DNA from: Stigmatella aurantiaca DW4/3-1
GTDB taxonomy: Bacteria; Myxococcota; Myxococcia; Myxococcales; Myxococcaceae
DNA: 64,000 nucleotides
NCBI RefSeq assembly: GCF_000165485.1
Contig: NC_014623.1
Span: 1,073,501-1,137,500, forward strand
Direction of reading: 5' to 3'
Below are positions 41,486 to 49,246 of the stretch, one piece after another. How positions within the stretch are numbered: the stretch's first letter is position 1; each line of letters begins with the position of its first letter. The translations under genes were made by a program, and so were the position numbers. Under the pieces are notes generated by a model that was given only the letters and a program-made list of their open reading frames with translations, was not told where the DNA came from and did no database searches.

Positions 41486-42658
41486 TCAAAACGGAATATT
41501 GTCGTCGTCGCTGGGCGGCGTTTCGACCGTGGGAACAAAATAGGGGCTGAGACGATCGCCATTGACCCTGAGCCAATCACGCGCGACATCCGTCAGGCGG
41601 AGGCCCCATCGCTCGCCTCTATCATCCTCGTGGTCTTCAATAAAATTGCGATGCCTAAGCCTCAAGAGTCCAATATTAAAGAAGCCGCGCTTATGCTTTT
41701 GCAGCCGGTCGCAAAGCTCGCGCTCACGGAAATCATGATCTGTCTCTTGCGTAATCAAGGCAAGAGTTATCAACTCCTGTTGATTCAGATCTTCTGATGC
41801 GTTGCCTTTCTTTACCCACTCATCCCTGCGCTGTTCCTTTAATCGGCGCTCCACTTCCAAGAGTGCAGGCTGAAGTTCATTCATCGACTGGAAGCGTTCA
41901 GAAATCTCTATCGCCGTCATCTTTTCCACGAGACTTTCCCAGATGCGAGGCACCAGGATTCGCTCATGAAACATTTGGGGGGGCTTCCCCGTCGTGATGA
42001 AGCAGACGACCCGCCCCAAACTAAACATGTCGGAGTGTTGATCAGCACGGTCGGCACCATAAAGCTCAACCTCAGGTGCCGCGTACCCGCGTGTTCCGAC
42101 AAACCCCTGTGTCGTCGGCACGCCCGACAGCCCTTTCGGCCTCTTCGCCAATCCGAAATCACTGACCACCCAGCGCTGTTCGACTCGGAGAATGTTGTTT
42201 GGCGTTACATCTCGATGAAACACTTCCTTGGCGTACGCTGCGGCCAAGCCCTTAGCAGCTTGAGATATCGCCTCAATTAGTGCTTCGTCGCACATTTCCG
42301 GTGCGAGACTCGTAAGGTTTCCGACCGCAAGCGGCATGGTGTACCAGTTGTCACCATCGTCGAGGATCGGGATGACGTTCTCGTGATGCAGGTTCCGGAG
42401 TATCTCAACCTCACGCCTGAATCGCCGAAGGTCTTCGCCTGACCACTTCGACACCTTCAACGCGACATGTTCGCCGGTGCGCTGGTCGATCACCTCAAAG
42501 ACCTCGGCGCCGCCCCCTGAGCCGAGAGATTCGAGTCGCTTGTACTTCGCTTCCCAGCCGAAGCCGGACTCAGGCTCTCTTGCCGCCTCATGCTGCGAGG
42601 TCAGTGGAATGCTGGCGCTCTTTGACTGGCCGTCCATCAGCGGATCAATTGTCCGCAC
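41486..42658 (-). CDS. Prophage Ser/Thr protein kinase (moron, exclusion candidate)
   Basis: A 390-residue soluble Hanks-type kinase. It has LGSGGGAEVFEVID (glycine loop), K68 in VALKVS, HRDVTPNNIL at 148-157, DFG at 167-169 and GTRGYAAPE; all catalytic residues are present. No transmembrane helix follows; the C-terminal ~130 residues (LITQETDHDFRERELCDRLQK...RWGLRLTDVARDWL) resemble a winged-helix-like module. It is antisense to the early genes and less GC-rich than they are. The start is GTG 42658, with ATG 42637 possible. Phage kinases such as Stk of 933W confer exclusion of other phages; a similar role is inferred. Confidence 0.85.
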   Translation of the reverse strand: MRTIDPLMDGQSKSASIPLTSQHEAAREPESGFGWEAKYKRLESLGSGGGAEVFEVIDQRTGEHVALKVSKWSGEDLRRFRREVEILRNLHHENVIPILDDGDNWYTMPLAVGNLTSLAPEMCDEALIEAISQAAKGLAAAYAKEVFHRDVTPNNILRVEQRWVVSDFGLAKRPKGLSGVPTTQGFVGTRGYAAPEVELYGADRADQHSDMFSLGRVVCFITTGKPPQMFHERILVPRIWESLVEKMTAIEISERFQSMNELQPALLEVERRLKEQRRDEWVKKGNASEDLNQQELITLALITQETDHDFRERELCDRLQKHKRGFFNIGLLRLRHRNFIEDHEDDRGERWGLRLTDVARDWLRVNGDRLSPYFVPTVETPPSDDDNIPF

Positions 42659-42927
42659 CTACGGAAAGTCAAGAAACAGGGCCAGGCTCCGTCTCAGTGG
42701 GTTTCAATCGTAGGCGCTCCGCAGACCTTTCGTCGTGCGACTCGTAGAGAGTCTGCCCAGATACGCCCAGCTTTGTGCTGCCTTCACCACCTCTGCCTTC
42801 TACGGACCACCTCCCGACATGTAGTTCAATGTGACCCCTTTGAGACGGAAACTTGTCACGACGGCGAACGGCGAGGTCTTTCGAAGACGTGTTTCGCGTC
42901 CTACGACTGGGCCGCGTTGTGAGCCGT
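42659..42927. other. Upstream region of the kinase and scar of the duplicated helicase 3' end
   Basis: It holds the kinase promoter region and, from about 42882, a second copy of the helicase gene end (KTCFASYDWAAL then stop), which lacks any upstream open frame. The 42893-42912 bases equal 41447-41466. No gene is seen. Confidence 0.6.
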
Positions 42928-42956
42928 GAACCATTCACGGAAATCGCACCCATTTA
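42928..42956 (+). promoter_or_regulatory. Phage bipartite element P9 (polymerase operon)
   Basis: GAACCAT, 10 bp, CGCACCCATTTA. Followed by a 17-codon frame (GTG 42958 to TAA 43011) that ends one base before the GTG start of the next gene. Confidence 0.78.
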
Positions 42957-43012
42957 CGTGGAGTCAGCGCAATTCGCCGCTGACGCAACCCAAGTCCAAG
43001 GACCCACGTAAC

Positions 43013-43543
43013 GTGAACAATGCACTGACGAAGATCGCAACCGCGCAGGCCGCTGCGGGTGGTCGCTACCCGAAGTTCGGCCGCTACCTGCTCGAAGTGG
43101 AGGTCGTCCGCACGAAAGAGGGCTTCAAAGGGGACAGCGCGATCGCCGAGCTGAAGGTTCGCGAGTCCGAGCCCCTGACGAGCGGTGAGAACCCGAGCCG
43201 ACCGGGGGAGACCGTCGACTACGTCGAGAACCTGAGCGATCAGAAGAAGGGAGGCGGGGGACGCTTCAAGTCGTTCCTGATGACGCTTGTCGGCGCGGAG
43301 GAATACGAGTTCGCCAACCCTGCGGCCCTGAAGAAGTTCTTCGACGAGCGCCAGGCGGGCACCCACCTCCTGATCCGCTGCGAGGTCTTCCCGAAGCACC
43401 TCCCGCCCAAGGACGGGCAGCCGGGCAAGGTGATCAGCGGCTACCGCTGGACGCACGTCGAGCTGAACGACGAGCAGTTGGCCCAGGTTGAGCAGGCACG
43501 CAAGGTGAGCAAGCTCCCGGCGCTTGCCGACGCACTCAAGTAG
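43013..43543 (+). CDS. Phage replication-associated protein, possibly ssDNA-binding
   Basis: A 176-residue protein starting at GTG 43013 with AAGGA upstream. An OB-like strand set (GRYLLEVEVVRTKEGFKG, SAIAELKVRESEP), a Gly/Lys loop (KKGGGGRFKSFL) and HLLIRCEVFPKH are seen. It is directly upstream of the DNA polymerase gene, where many phages encode their ssDNA-binding or single-strand annealing protein. No decisive motif; the function is inferred from position. The frame upstream to 42926 runs through element P9 and is not used. Confidence 0.65.
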   Translation: MNNALTKIATAQAAAGGRYPKFGRYLLEVEVVRTKEGFKGDSAIAELKVRESEPLTSGENPSRPGETVDYVENLSDQKKGGGGRFKSFLMTLVGAEEYEFANPAALKKFFDERQAGTHLLIRCEVFPKHLPPKDGQPGKVISGYRWTHVELNDEQLAQVEQARKVSKLPALADALK

Positions 43544-43626
43544 CCGGGAACATCCGACGCCGTGAACTGGCGGCGGGTGGCTCACGAAACGAGCCGTTTT
43601 CCCTCACAACGAAAGCACGGCGCGCC

Positions 43627-45726
43627 TTGAAGATTTGGTCGTTTGATACTGAGACCCATCGCAAGCGCCCCGGGCTTGTTTCTCCCCCGCTCGTATGCGG
43701 CAGCATTGCAGCGCGCGAACTCGGAAGCGAGCGGCTGCTAGACAAAGAGCAGGCCCGCCAGTTCTTCGCCAACGCAATCAGCAACCGTGACGTTCACCTT
43801 GTCGGCGCAAACCTCCCCTATGACCTCGGGGTCATGGCGGCTGACAACTCGTGGCTGATTGAATCCATCTTCGACGCGCTCGACGCGGGCCGCCTTCATG
43901 ACGTGGCCACCCGCGAAGCGTTGATCGACATTGCCAAGGGGCTTCATGGCGTCGACCCAACGACCGGCCGGAAGCTCGACGATGACGAAGGCGCCCGGTA
44001 TCCGCTCGCGTTGCTCGTGAAGCGCTACTTGGGCCTCGACATCAGCGAGGACAAAAAGAACCCGCTGGCGTGGCGTCTGCGCTACGGGGAACTCGACGGC
44101 GTCCCGGTGGAGCGCTGGCCAGTAGAGGCGGTCGAATACCCGAAGTGTGACGCGCGTTACACGATCGACGTCTTCTTCAAGCAGGAAGAGCAGGCGCGCG
44201 ACGTCACCAACGGCGGCAACCTTCACGCCGAGCCCGACCAGATGCGTGCCGCCTTCGTGCTCCACCTTGCGAGCATTTGGGGCCTTCGCACCAACGGTGT
44301 TGCCGTCGCCGAGCTGCGCAAGCGCGTGGAAGCCGAGTGGCAACAGAACCGGATCAGGTTCCAAGCGGCGGGCATCTTCCGGGCCGACGGCAGCAAGGAC
44401 ACGAAGCGGCTCGCGGCGCTCGTGACGGCGGCCTATGGAGGCAATCCGCCCTACACCGCGCCGAGTGCGCGCTACCCAGACGGGCAAATCGCCACCGACC
44501 GCGACACGTTGCTCGGCTCGGGTGATCCGTTGCTGGAAGACCTGGGGAAGAGTGGCAAGGTCGACAAGTACAAGTCGACCTATCTCGACGTCGTCGAAGC
44601 TGGCGTCTCGCTTCCCATCAACCCCCGCTTCAACGTGCTTGTCAGCACGACCCGCGTCAGCTCGGACTACCAGCAGCTCCCCCAGAAGGGCGGCATTCGC
44701 GAGGTCCACGAAGCGCGGCCCGGGTACGTCTTCTGTTCCGTCGACTATGGCGGGCTCGAGCTTCGGACTATGGCGCAGCGGGCGATCTGGGAACTCGGCT
44801 ACTCCAAAATGGCCGACGCGCTGAACAGTGGTCTCGACGTTCACACGCTCGCCGCGGCTGAGTTCCTTGGGGAGAGCTACGCGGGGCTTCTGGCAAAGGT
44901 GAAGGCGAAGGACCCGGTCGCGGTGGCCTTCCGGCAGCTCGCGAAGATCCTCAACTTTGGCAAGGGCGGGGGCATGACGGGCGGCTCTCTCGTCTACAAC
45001 GCACGTGCCAAAGACCGGGTGTCGTTCTGCCTGCTGGCGAAGCGCGCTGACATGTGCGGCGTCGAGCGCGTGCCCGTCACGGTCCAGCGCAAGCCGAAGA
45101 TGGTCTGCCGCACCTGTGTCGAGGTTGCTCGCGAGCTTGATGAAAAGTGGCTCGCGGCCTGGCCGGAACAACGTGACCTGCAGCGCAAGGCGAAGTCGCT
45201 CACCTACGGGGGCGGGGTCGCGGATGTGATGATCCCGGGCGCCAACATCCTGCGCGGCGCGTGTGGATACACACAGATCCTCAACACGCCATTTCAGGGG
45301 CTCGGGGCAGTCGGCTGCAAGCTCGGAATGTGGCGCGTCAGTCGTGAGATGTACACTGTGCGTAGCTCGCCGCTCTTTGGCTCGCGGCTCGTGCTGAACG
45401 TCCATGACGAGCTGATCAGCGAGCTACTCGCCGACGACCAGCAGCGGTTGCACGACGCAGCGGAGCGCAAAGCCCTGCTGATGCGTGATGCCATGAAGGA
45501 AACGACGCCGGACCTTGCCGCAGCCGTTGAAGCCGAGCCGGCGCTCTCACGCATCATGTCCAAGGATGTCGCGACCGTTCGGGACAGTTCAGGCCGCTTG
45601 CTCGTCTGGGAACCTCGTATATGTCCGCCGCCTGCCGTCGGTGCACCGGTCAAGCCGTTAGAAGGAGAACTTCCGGTTCTACTTGTTGGCCAACTCACTC
45701 GTGGCGGCATCACTGTCATCGGATGA
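43627..45726 (+). CDS. Phage family A DNA polymerase with 3'-5' exonuclease domain
   Basis: A 699-residue polymerase. The N-terminal exonuclease begins KIWSFDTETH and has NLPYDLGVMAAD; palm motif A is FCSVDYGGLELRTMAQRA, motif B lies around KILNFGKGGG, and motif C is LVLNVHDELISEL. The start is TTG 43627, giving the natural N-terminus of the exonuclease. The C-terminus after GRLLVWE is unusual (PRICPPPAVGAPVKPLEGEL...), and an alternative end GRLLVWETPVKRAA lies downstream at 46314-46355 beyond the small membrane protein gene, so the original 3' end was displaced by an insertion. Confidence 0.92.
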   Translation: MKIWSFDTETHRKRPGLVSPPLVCGSIAARELGSERLLDKEQARQFFANAISNRDVHLVGANLPYDLGVMAADNSWLIESIFDALDAGRLHDVATREALIDIAKGLHGVDPTTGRKLDDDEGARYPLALLVKRYLGLDISEDKKNPLAWRLRYGELDGVPVERWPVEAVEYPKCDARYTIDVFFKQEEQARDVTNGGNLHAEPDQMRAAFVLHLASIWGLRTNGVAVAELRKRVEAEWQQNRIRFQAAGIFRADGSKDTKRLAALVTAAYGGNPPYTAPSARYPDGQIATDRDTLLGSGDPLLEDLGKSGKVDKYKSTYLDVVEAGVSLPINPRFNVLVSTTRVSSDYQQLPQKGGIREVHEARPGYVFCSVDYGGLELRTMAQRAIWELGYSKMADALNSGLDVHTLAAAEFLGESYAGLLAKVKAKDPVAVAFRQLAKILNFGKGGGMTGGSLVYNARAKDRVSFCLLAKRADMCGVERVPVTVQRKPKMVCRTCVEVARELDEKWLAAWPEQRDLQRKAKSLTYGGGVADVMIPGANILRGACGYTQILNTPFQGLGAVGCKLGMWRVSREMYTVRSSPLFGSRLVLNVHDELISELLADDQQRLHDAAERKALLMRDAMKETTPDLAAAVEAEPALSRIMSKDVATVRDSSGRLLVWEPRICPPPAVGAPVKPLEGELPVLLVGQLTRGGITVIG
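45592..45612 (+). repeat. 21-bp direct repeat flanking the small membrane protein moron, left copy
   Basis: An exact match to 46314-46334. It codes for GRLLVWE at the end of the DNA polymerase. The right copy continues into TPVKRAA and a stop, and is followed directly by element P10. Confidence 0.85.
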
Positions 45727-46152
45727 CACGTGACGGCTGCCAAACAGAATCGTCGATAACGCAGAGAATGGAAGAGCAGAGGACTTGCTGTCGGTTGACA
45801 TCCTCATCGCTGCAACCATGCGCAGTAAGGCCTTCTGGGCGAGTGGATTGCTTAAACCAGTGCCCACGTTATCGAACTCAGCGAGTGCAGCGATGACCTC
45901 AGCAGTACCGTAGATCACGATGCGCTGTTTGGCGTCGATGGCAAGCTCGTCGGCTGTGATTGATTTCTCAGTATTGGAATGCTTTCTGGCAATTGCACTG
46001 AGTGCGAGTGCGCGCAAGAAATCCGCGTACGCTGTTGCTCGCATCTGTTGGAGATGCTTCCGCTGCTCTGTTTTCTGAGAGAGAAAAAACTGGGTTAACG
46101 AGCCCACAACAACGCCGACGATTGGCAGGAAGGCAATAATTAATGGGGACAT
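45679..46152 (-). CDS. Small membrane protein (moron)
   Basis: A 157-residue protein: an N-terminal helix (LIIAFLPIVGVVVGSLTQFFL) anchors a cytoplasmic helical domain (RKHLQQMRATAYADFLRALALSAIA, IYGTAEVIAALAEFDN). It is AT-richer than its neighbours, transcribed against the early genes, and its 3' end overlaps the altered polymerase C-terminus. I do not recognise the family. One-helix membrane proteins in this position are often exclusion factors. A stretch upstream (46165-46310, minus) has a 40-codon open frame without start (TFGEPYRHEPTEKELEQYRQ), possibly the end of another lost gene. Confidence 0.68.
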   Translation of the reverse strand: MSPLIIAFLPIVGVVVGSLTQFFLSQKTEQRKHLQQMRATAYADFLRALALSAIARKHSNTEKSITADELAIDAKQRIVIYGTAEVIAALAEFDNVGTGLSNPLAQKALLRMVAAMRMSTDSKSSALPFSALSTILFGSRHVSSDDSDAATSELANK

Positions 46153-46356
46153 AGCGCTATTCTAAAGGAGCAGCCCTGAAAATGGAATACGAGAGAACTC
46201 ACGGTGGGTCGGACTTCTGTACTGCCGGTATTGCTCCAACTCCTTCTCCGTAGGCTCGTGTCTATATGGCTCCCCGAACGTCTGACGGAAAGTATCTTTT
46301 AGTCACGATTAGGGGCCGCTTGCTCGTCTGGGAAACTCCCGTGAAGCGAGCTGCCT

Positions 46357-46385
46357 GAACCACGGCCGGAATTCGCACCCATTTA
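46357..46385 (+). promoter_or_regulatory. Phage bipartite element P10 (RuvC-xis-int operon)
   Basis: GAACCAC, 10 bp, CGCACCCATTTA. The next gene starts 59 bases downstream; its ATG overlaps the stop of a 5-codon frame (ATG 46430). Confidence 0.78.
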
Positions 46386-46444
46386 GAGGTTACGGGCGGA
46401 ACGCGACGACGCGCCGCCTGCCTACCCAAAATGAAGGTGCATGG

Positions 46445-46657
46445 ATGAACCCGCTTTCCGCCGCGTCCCCTCGCAAGGTGTCGCGTCCCCCCACGAAGAG
46501 TCCGACCCCGCTGTACTGTCCCCACGTTGACGTCGAGCTTGATGACGCGGTCAGCTTCGACGTCGGAGACTTCGCCGAGCTGCGCCTGATGTCTGGGCTC
46601 GCGGGCGAGGAAACCCGGCTCTTCAACTTGTCGACTGTGAGGGAGGGGCTGCTTTGA
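46445..46657 (+). CDS. Small phage protein of unknown function
   Basis: A 70-residue protein with a basic Pro/Ser-rich start (ASPRKVSRPPTKSPTPLYC) and an acidic second half (VDVELDDAVSFDVGDFAELRL). First gene of the last right-arm operon. Its stop overlaps the TTG start of the RuvC-like gene. Nothing more can be said. Confidence 0.6.
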   Translation: MNPLSAASPRKVSRPPTKSPTPLYCPHVDVELDDAVSFDVGDFAELRLMSGLAGEETRLFNLSTVREGLL

Positions 46658-47256
46658 TCCGAGTGCCCTTCACAGCAAACCAGCGCTACACGGGCGCGGC
46701 ACCGCCGATCAACCTGCTCGTCGCGCTCGACCCCGGCCTGCGTGAATGTGGCGTCGCGCTGTTTGACCGCGATACCGGCGAGCTGCTCGCGGCGGGCATG
46801 CCTGAAAACAGCATGCGTCGTGCCCGGGGGCTTCCGGTGTGGGCGAGCATGGCAGCGGCGGTCGCGGTCTTTGTCCAGGGCGCGATCGACGAGCTGTCTG
46901 CACTTCGCACGGTGGCTTCCGTGCATGTGGTGAGCGAGTGCCCCCAGGTCTACACGGCGGGAAAGAGCAAGGGAGACCCGAACGACCTGATCGAGCTTGC
47001 CGGGGTCGTCGGGCGCGTAGCGGGAGCACTCGGCGCGTCCTCGGAGCTGAGCTACCTCCCGCGCGAATGGAAGGGCACCCTCGACGGTGACGTCATGGTG
47101 GAGCGCATCAAGGGCCGCATTGACGAGCGCCCGGTCGAGAGGGCTCGCGTTCGGCTCCCGCGAACTGCGGACAAACACCACAACGTGTGGGACGCGGTCG
47201 GTGTTGGCCTTCACGCCGTGGGGCGGCTCGCGCCTCGAAAGGTCTTCCCGCGATGA
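46654..47256 (+). CDS. RuvC-like Holliday junction resolvase
   Basis: A 200-residue nuclease of the RNase H fold. Acidic catalytic residues are in LLVALDPGLRECGVALFD, VHVVSECPQVYTAGKSKGDP and HHNVWDAVGVGLHA, in the RuvC order. It probably resolves branched phage DNA before packaging. The start is TTG 46654, overlapping the upstream stop; it overlaps the excisionase gene by four bases at the end. Confidence 0.82.
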   Translation: MIRVPFTANQRYTGAAPPINLLVALDPGLRECGVALFDRDTGELLAAGMPENSMRRARGLPVWASMAAAVAVFVQGAIDELSALRTVASVHVVSECPQVYTAGKSKGDPNDLIELAGVVGRVAGALGASSELSYLPREWKGTLDGDVMVERIKGRIDERPVERARVRLPRTADKHHNVWDAVGVGLHAVGRLAPRKVFPR

Positions 47257-47486
47257 AGGTCGAGGAAACCATGCCCCCGGAGGAAGGCCCCCAGGTGCCC
47301 GAGTTTCTCACCGTGGACGAAGCCGCGGCTCTCCTGCGCGTGAACCGGAAGACGCTCTATGAGTCGATTCGGCTGGAACAGGTGCCGGGGGTCGTCCACA
47401 TCGGCAGATCCATCCGACTGCGCCGCAGTGTTCTGTTAACCTGGGTGCCGGGTAACAGCAGTCCCGCGCTTGGAAAGAAACCATGA
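47253..47486 (+). CDS. Excisionase-like HTH protein
   Basis: A 77-residue protein with FLTVDEAAALLRVNRKTLYESIRLEQVPGV and IRLRRSVLLTWV, the MerR-like winged helix found in DNA-binding domains of excisionases. ATG 47253 overlaps the RuvC-like stop (ATGA) and its own stop overlaps the integrase start (ATGA). It probably directs prophage excision together with the integrase. Confidence 0.82.
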   Translation: MKVEETMPPEEGPQVPEFLTVDEAAALLRVNRKTLYESIRLEQVPGVVHIGRSIRLRRSVLLTWVPGNSSPALGKKP

Positions 47487-48691
47487 GCGTCAGACTGCGG
47501 AAGTGGAAGACGAAGGAGGGCAAGGTGCAGGAAGCGTGGTGGGTGGACGTCAAGTACCAGCACCCCAACGGGAAGGTGGAGCGAGTCCGCAAGGCATCGC
47601 CCATCAACACCCGCCGGGGCGCGGAAGAGTACGAGCGTCAGGTTCGCCATGCCCTCCTGACCGGCACCTTCGGAAAGGAGAACAGCGCGGGTCGGGCTCT
47701 CACCCTCGGGGAGTTCGCACCGCGCTTCATCACCGACAGCGAGAACAACAACAAGTATTCGAGCGTCGTCACCAAGCAGCAGATCCTGAAGGACCACGTT
47801 CTGCCGTTCTTCGGGGAGATGGCGCTGTCTGCCATTGGCCCCGCTGAGATCGAAGACTTCAAGGCGCTCATGCGTAAGAAGAAGTCTGCGGCTCGGGCCC
47901 GGAAGGAAGCCCCCACGCGGGCCGCTATCCGCAAGCGCAAGGACACGGAAGCCAAGCCCCTGAGCCTGAAGAGCATCAACAACGTTCTGACGGTGGTCAG
48001 TAGGCTTCTGGCAGTCGCGGAAGAGCAGCGGGTCATCCCGCAGGCGCCGCGCGTGAAGCTCTTCAAGAAGCTCCCCAAGCCCCCCTTTGATTTCCTCTCC
48101 TTCGAGGAGGTCGAGCGGCTGATCGCCGCTTCCGAGCCGGAATGGCGGGCGCTGCTGTTGGTGGCGCTGAAAACGGGGCTTCGCCAGGGAGAGCTGATCG
48201 GGCTCCAGTGGGCAGACCTCGACTTGCAGCGCGGCAAGCTCCACGTGCGCCGGACGATTTGGCGCGGCGTGGTGGGGCTGCCCAAGGGCGGACGGGAAAG
48301 GACTGTGGACCTGCCCGCGTCGGCTGGGGAAGCACTCAAGGGTCACCGGCACCTGCGCGGCCCTTACGTGTTCTGCCAGCCGGACGGGAAGGCGCTCACC
48401 CCTGGACTGCTCAAGCACCCCCTGCTGCGGGCGTTGCGCATGGCGGGCGTCAGCCGCGAGCAAGGCGGCATCGGGTGGCATGACCTGCGGCACACCTACG
48501 GCAGCCACCTTGCGATGCGTGGCGTCCCGCTCAAGGCGATTCAGGAGCTGATGGGGCACGTGACCATCGAGATGACAGAGCGCTACGCCCACCTGTCACC
48601 CGAGGTACGGGCGAGCGCGGTGCAGCAGCTCGACCTTCCCGTGCCCCAGCTCCAAGCCGCTCCGGTTAGAAGCGCCGAAGGGTCACACTGA
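47483..48691 (+). CDS. Phage tyrosine integrase
   Basis: A 402-residue recombinase. An arm-binding N-terminal domain with a basic, Gly-rich start is followed by a core-binding domain (~75-200) with a lysine/arginine-rich insertion. The catalytic domain has LKTGLRQGELIGL (first Arg), GGRERTV, WHDLRHTYGSHLA (His-x2-Arg), ELMGHVTIEMTERYAHL (His and the tyrosine nucleophile). It is the last gene of the right arm, 48 bp before the att2 repeat, and so integrates the element at a tRNA/tmRNA 3' end. Confidence 0.95.
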   Translation: MSVRLRKWKTKEGKVQEAWWVDVKYQHPNGKVERVRKASPINTRRGAEEYERQVRHALLTGTFGKENSAGRALTLGEFAPRFITDSENNNKYSSVVTKQQILKDHVLPFFGEMALSAIGPAEIEDFKALMRKKKSAARARKEAPTRAAIRKRKDTEAKPLSLKSINNVLTVVSRLLAVAEEQRVIPQAPRVKLFKKLPKPPFDFLSFEEVERLIAASEPEWRALLLVALKTGLRQGELIGLQWADLDLQRGKLHVRRTIWRGVVGLPKGGRERTVDLPASAGEALKGHRHLRGPYVFCQPDGKALTPGLLKHPLLRALRMAGVSREQGGIGWHDLRHTYGSHLAMRGVPLKAIQELMGHVTIEMTERYAHLSPEVRASAVQQLDLPVPQLQAAPVRSAEGSH

Positions 48692-48720
48692 GGGCACATG
48701 AAGAAAACGAGGGCAAAGAA

Positions 48721-48752
48721 AAACCCAGCAACCCATTGAGATTGCTGGGTTT
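48721..48752. terminator. Bidirectional hairpin terminator between integrase and att2
   Basis: AAACCCAGCAA, 10-nt loop, TTGCTGGGTTT: a perfect 11-bp stem with A-tract and T-tract. It can end the integrase transcript and also the tRNA-like 3' end on the other strand. Confidence 0.85.
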
Positions 48753-48785
48753 CTCGGAGTGGAGGCGGCGGGAATCGAACCCGCG
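48739..48785 (-). repeat. att2: 47-bp tRNA/tmRNA-3'-end repeat at the integrase end
   Basis: Differs from att3 at three positions and carries the same T-arm and acceptor-like end. The match to att3 continues for 20 bases on its right (18 identical, 48786-48805 versus 50843-50862). The body of the RNA gene is missing. To the right, 48786-48970 contains the same kind of C-rich non-coding sequence as seen right of att1. Confidence 0.85.
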
Positions 48786-48820
48786 CTGGGCGGTACGAAA
48801 CCTCTCGCAGAATCGCGCCC

Positions 48821-49246
48821 TTACCTCGCAACCGCCCGGAATGATTCGGAGTCGTTATCCCGCCGCGTCCCGTGTCGTCCCATCCTGTCCCATCCCATTC
48901 CGCAGGCTCCTGCGACATACGTGCAACATGGCGGACGCCTACCCCTGACGCCCACGGGGGGCACATGCGGCCCCTCCGTCCCGCGGCGTTCGGCTCGGAC
49001 CCTTGCGCGGACCTTTGCGCCAGCCCGCCCGAGCCCGTTCTCGGGCGTGAGGATGACGAAGGTGCCCTTGTCCTCCACCGGCTCGATGCGCACGAGGGCT
49101 GGCAGTGGGCACTGTGCCGTGCAGCCGCGAGAAGACATCACCCAGTCCACAAAAGTGCGTGGATCGGGGAACCCCTTCACGGCCATCTGCCGGTACGCCT
49201 CGGATGTGGCCACTCCCAATCGTTCCCTCCTACTGAGGGGATTCAT
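48821..49246 (-). CDS. Possible small gene downstream of the cargo pair
   Basis: A 141-codon frame starting MNPLSRRERLGVATSEAYRQ, then KGFPDPRTFVDWVMSSRG and a folded-looking LPALVRIEPVEDKGTFVILTPENG; the last 50 codons lie in the non-coding-type flank of att2 and look like read-through. The ATG overlaps the end of the upstream gene by 17 bases with GGAG before it, which suggests coupling. No family recognised; the C-terminus may be an artefact of the junction. Confidence 0.35.
   Translation of the reverse strand: MNPLSRRERLGVATSEAYRQMAVKGFPDPRTFVDWVMSSRGCTAQCPLPALVRIEPVEDKGTFVILTPENGLGRAGAKVRARVRAERRGTEGPHVPPVGVRGRRPPCCTYVAGACGMGWDRMGRHGTRRDNDSESFRAVAR

Noticed and set aside
14056-46385. 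Sigma-54 promoters as explanation of the repeated element
   Set aside because: No GG and GC at -24/-12 spacing; the conserved boxes are 17 bp apart and read CATTTA at the downstream side.
48739-48860. A complete tRNA or tmRNA gene at att2
   Set aside because: Only the T-arm and acceptor 3' strand are present; no matching 5' acceptor strand or anticodon arm is found within 100 bases.
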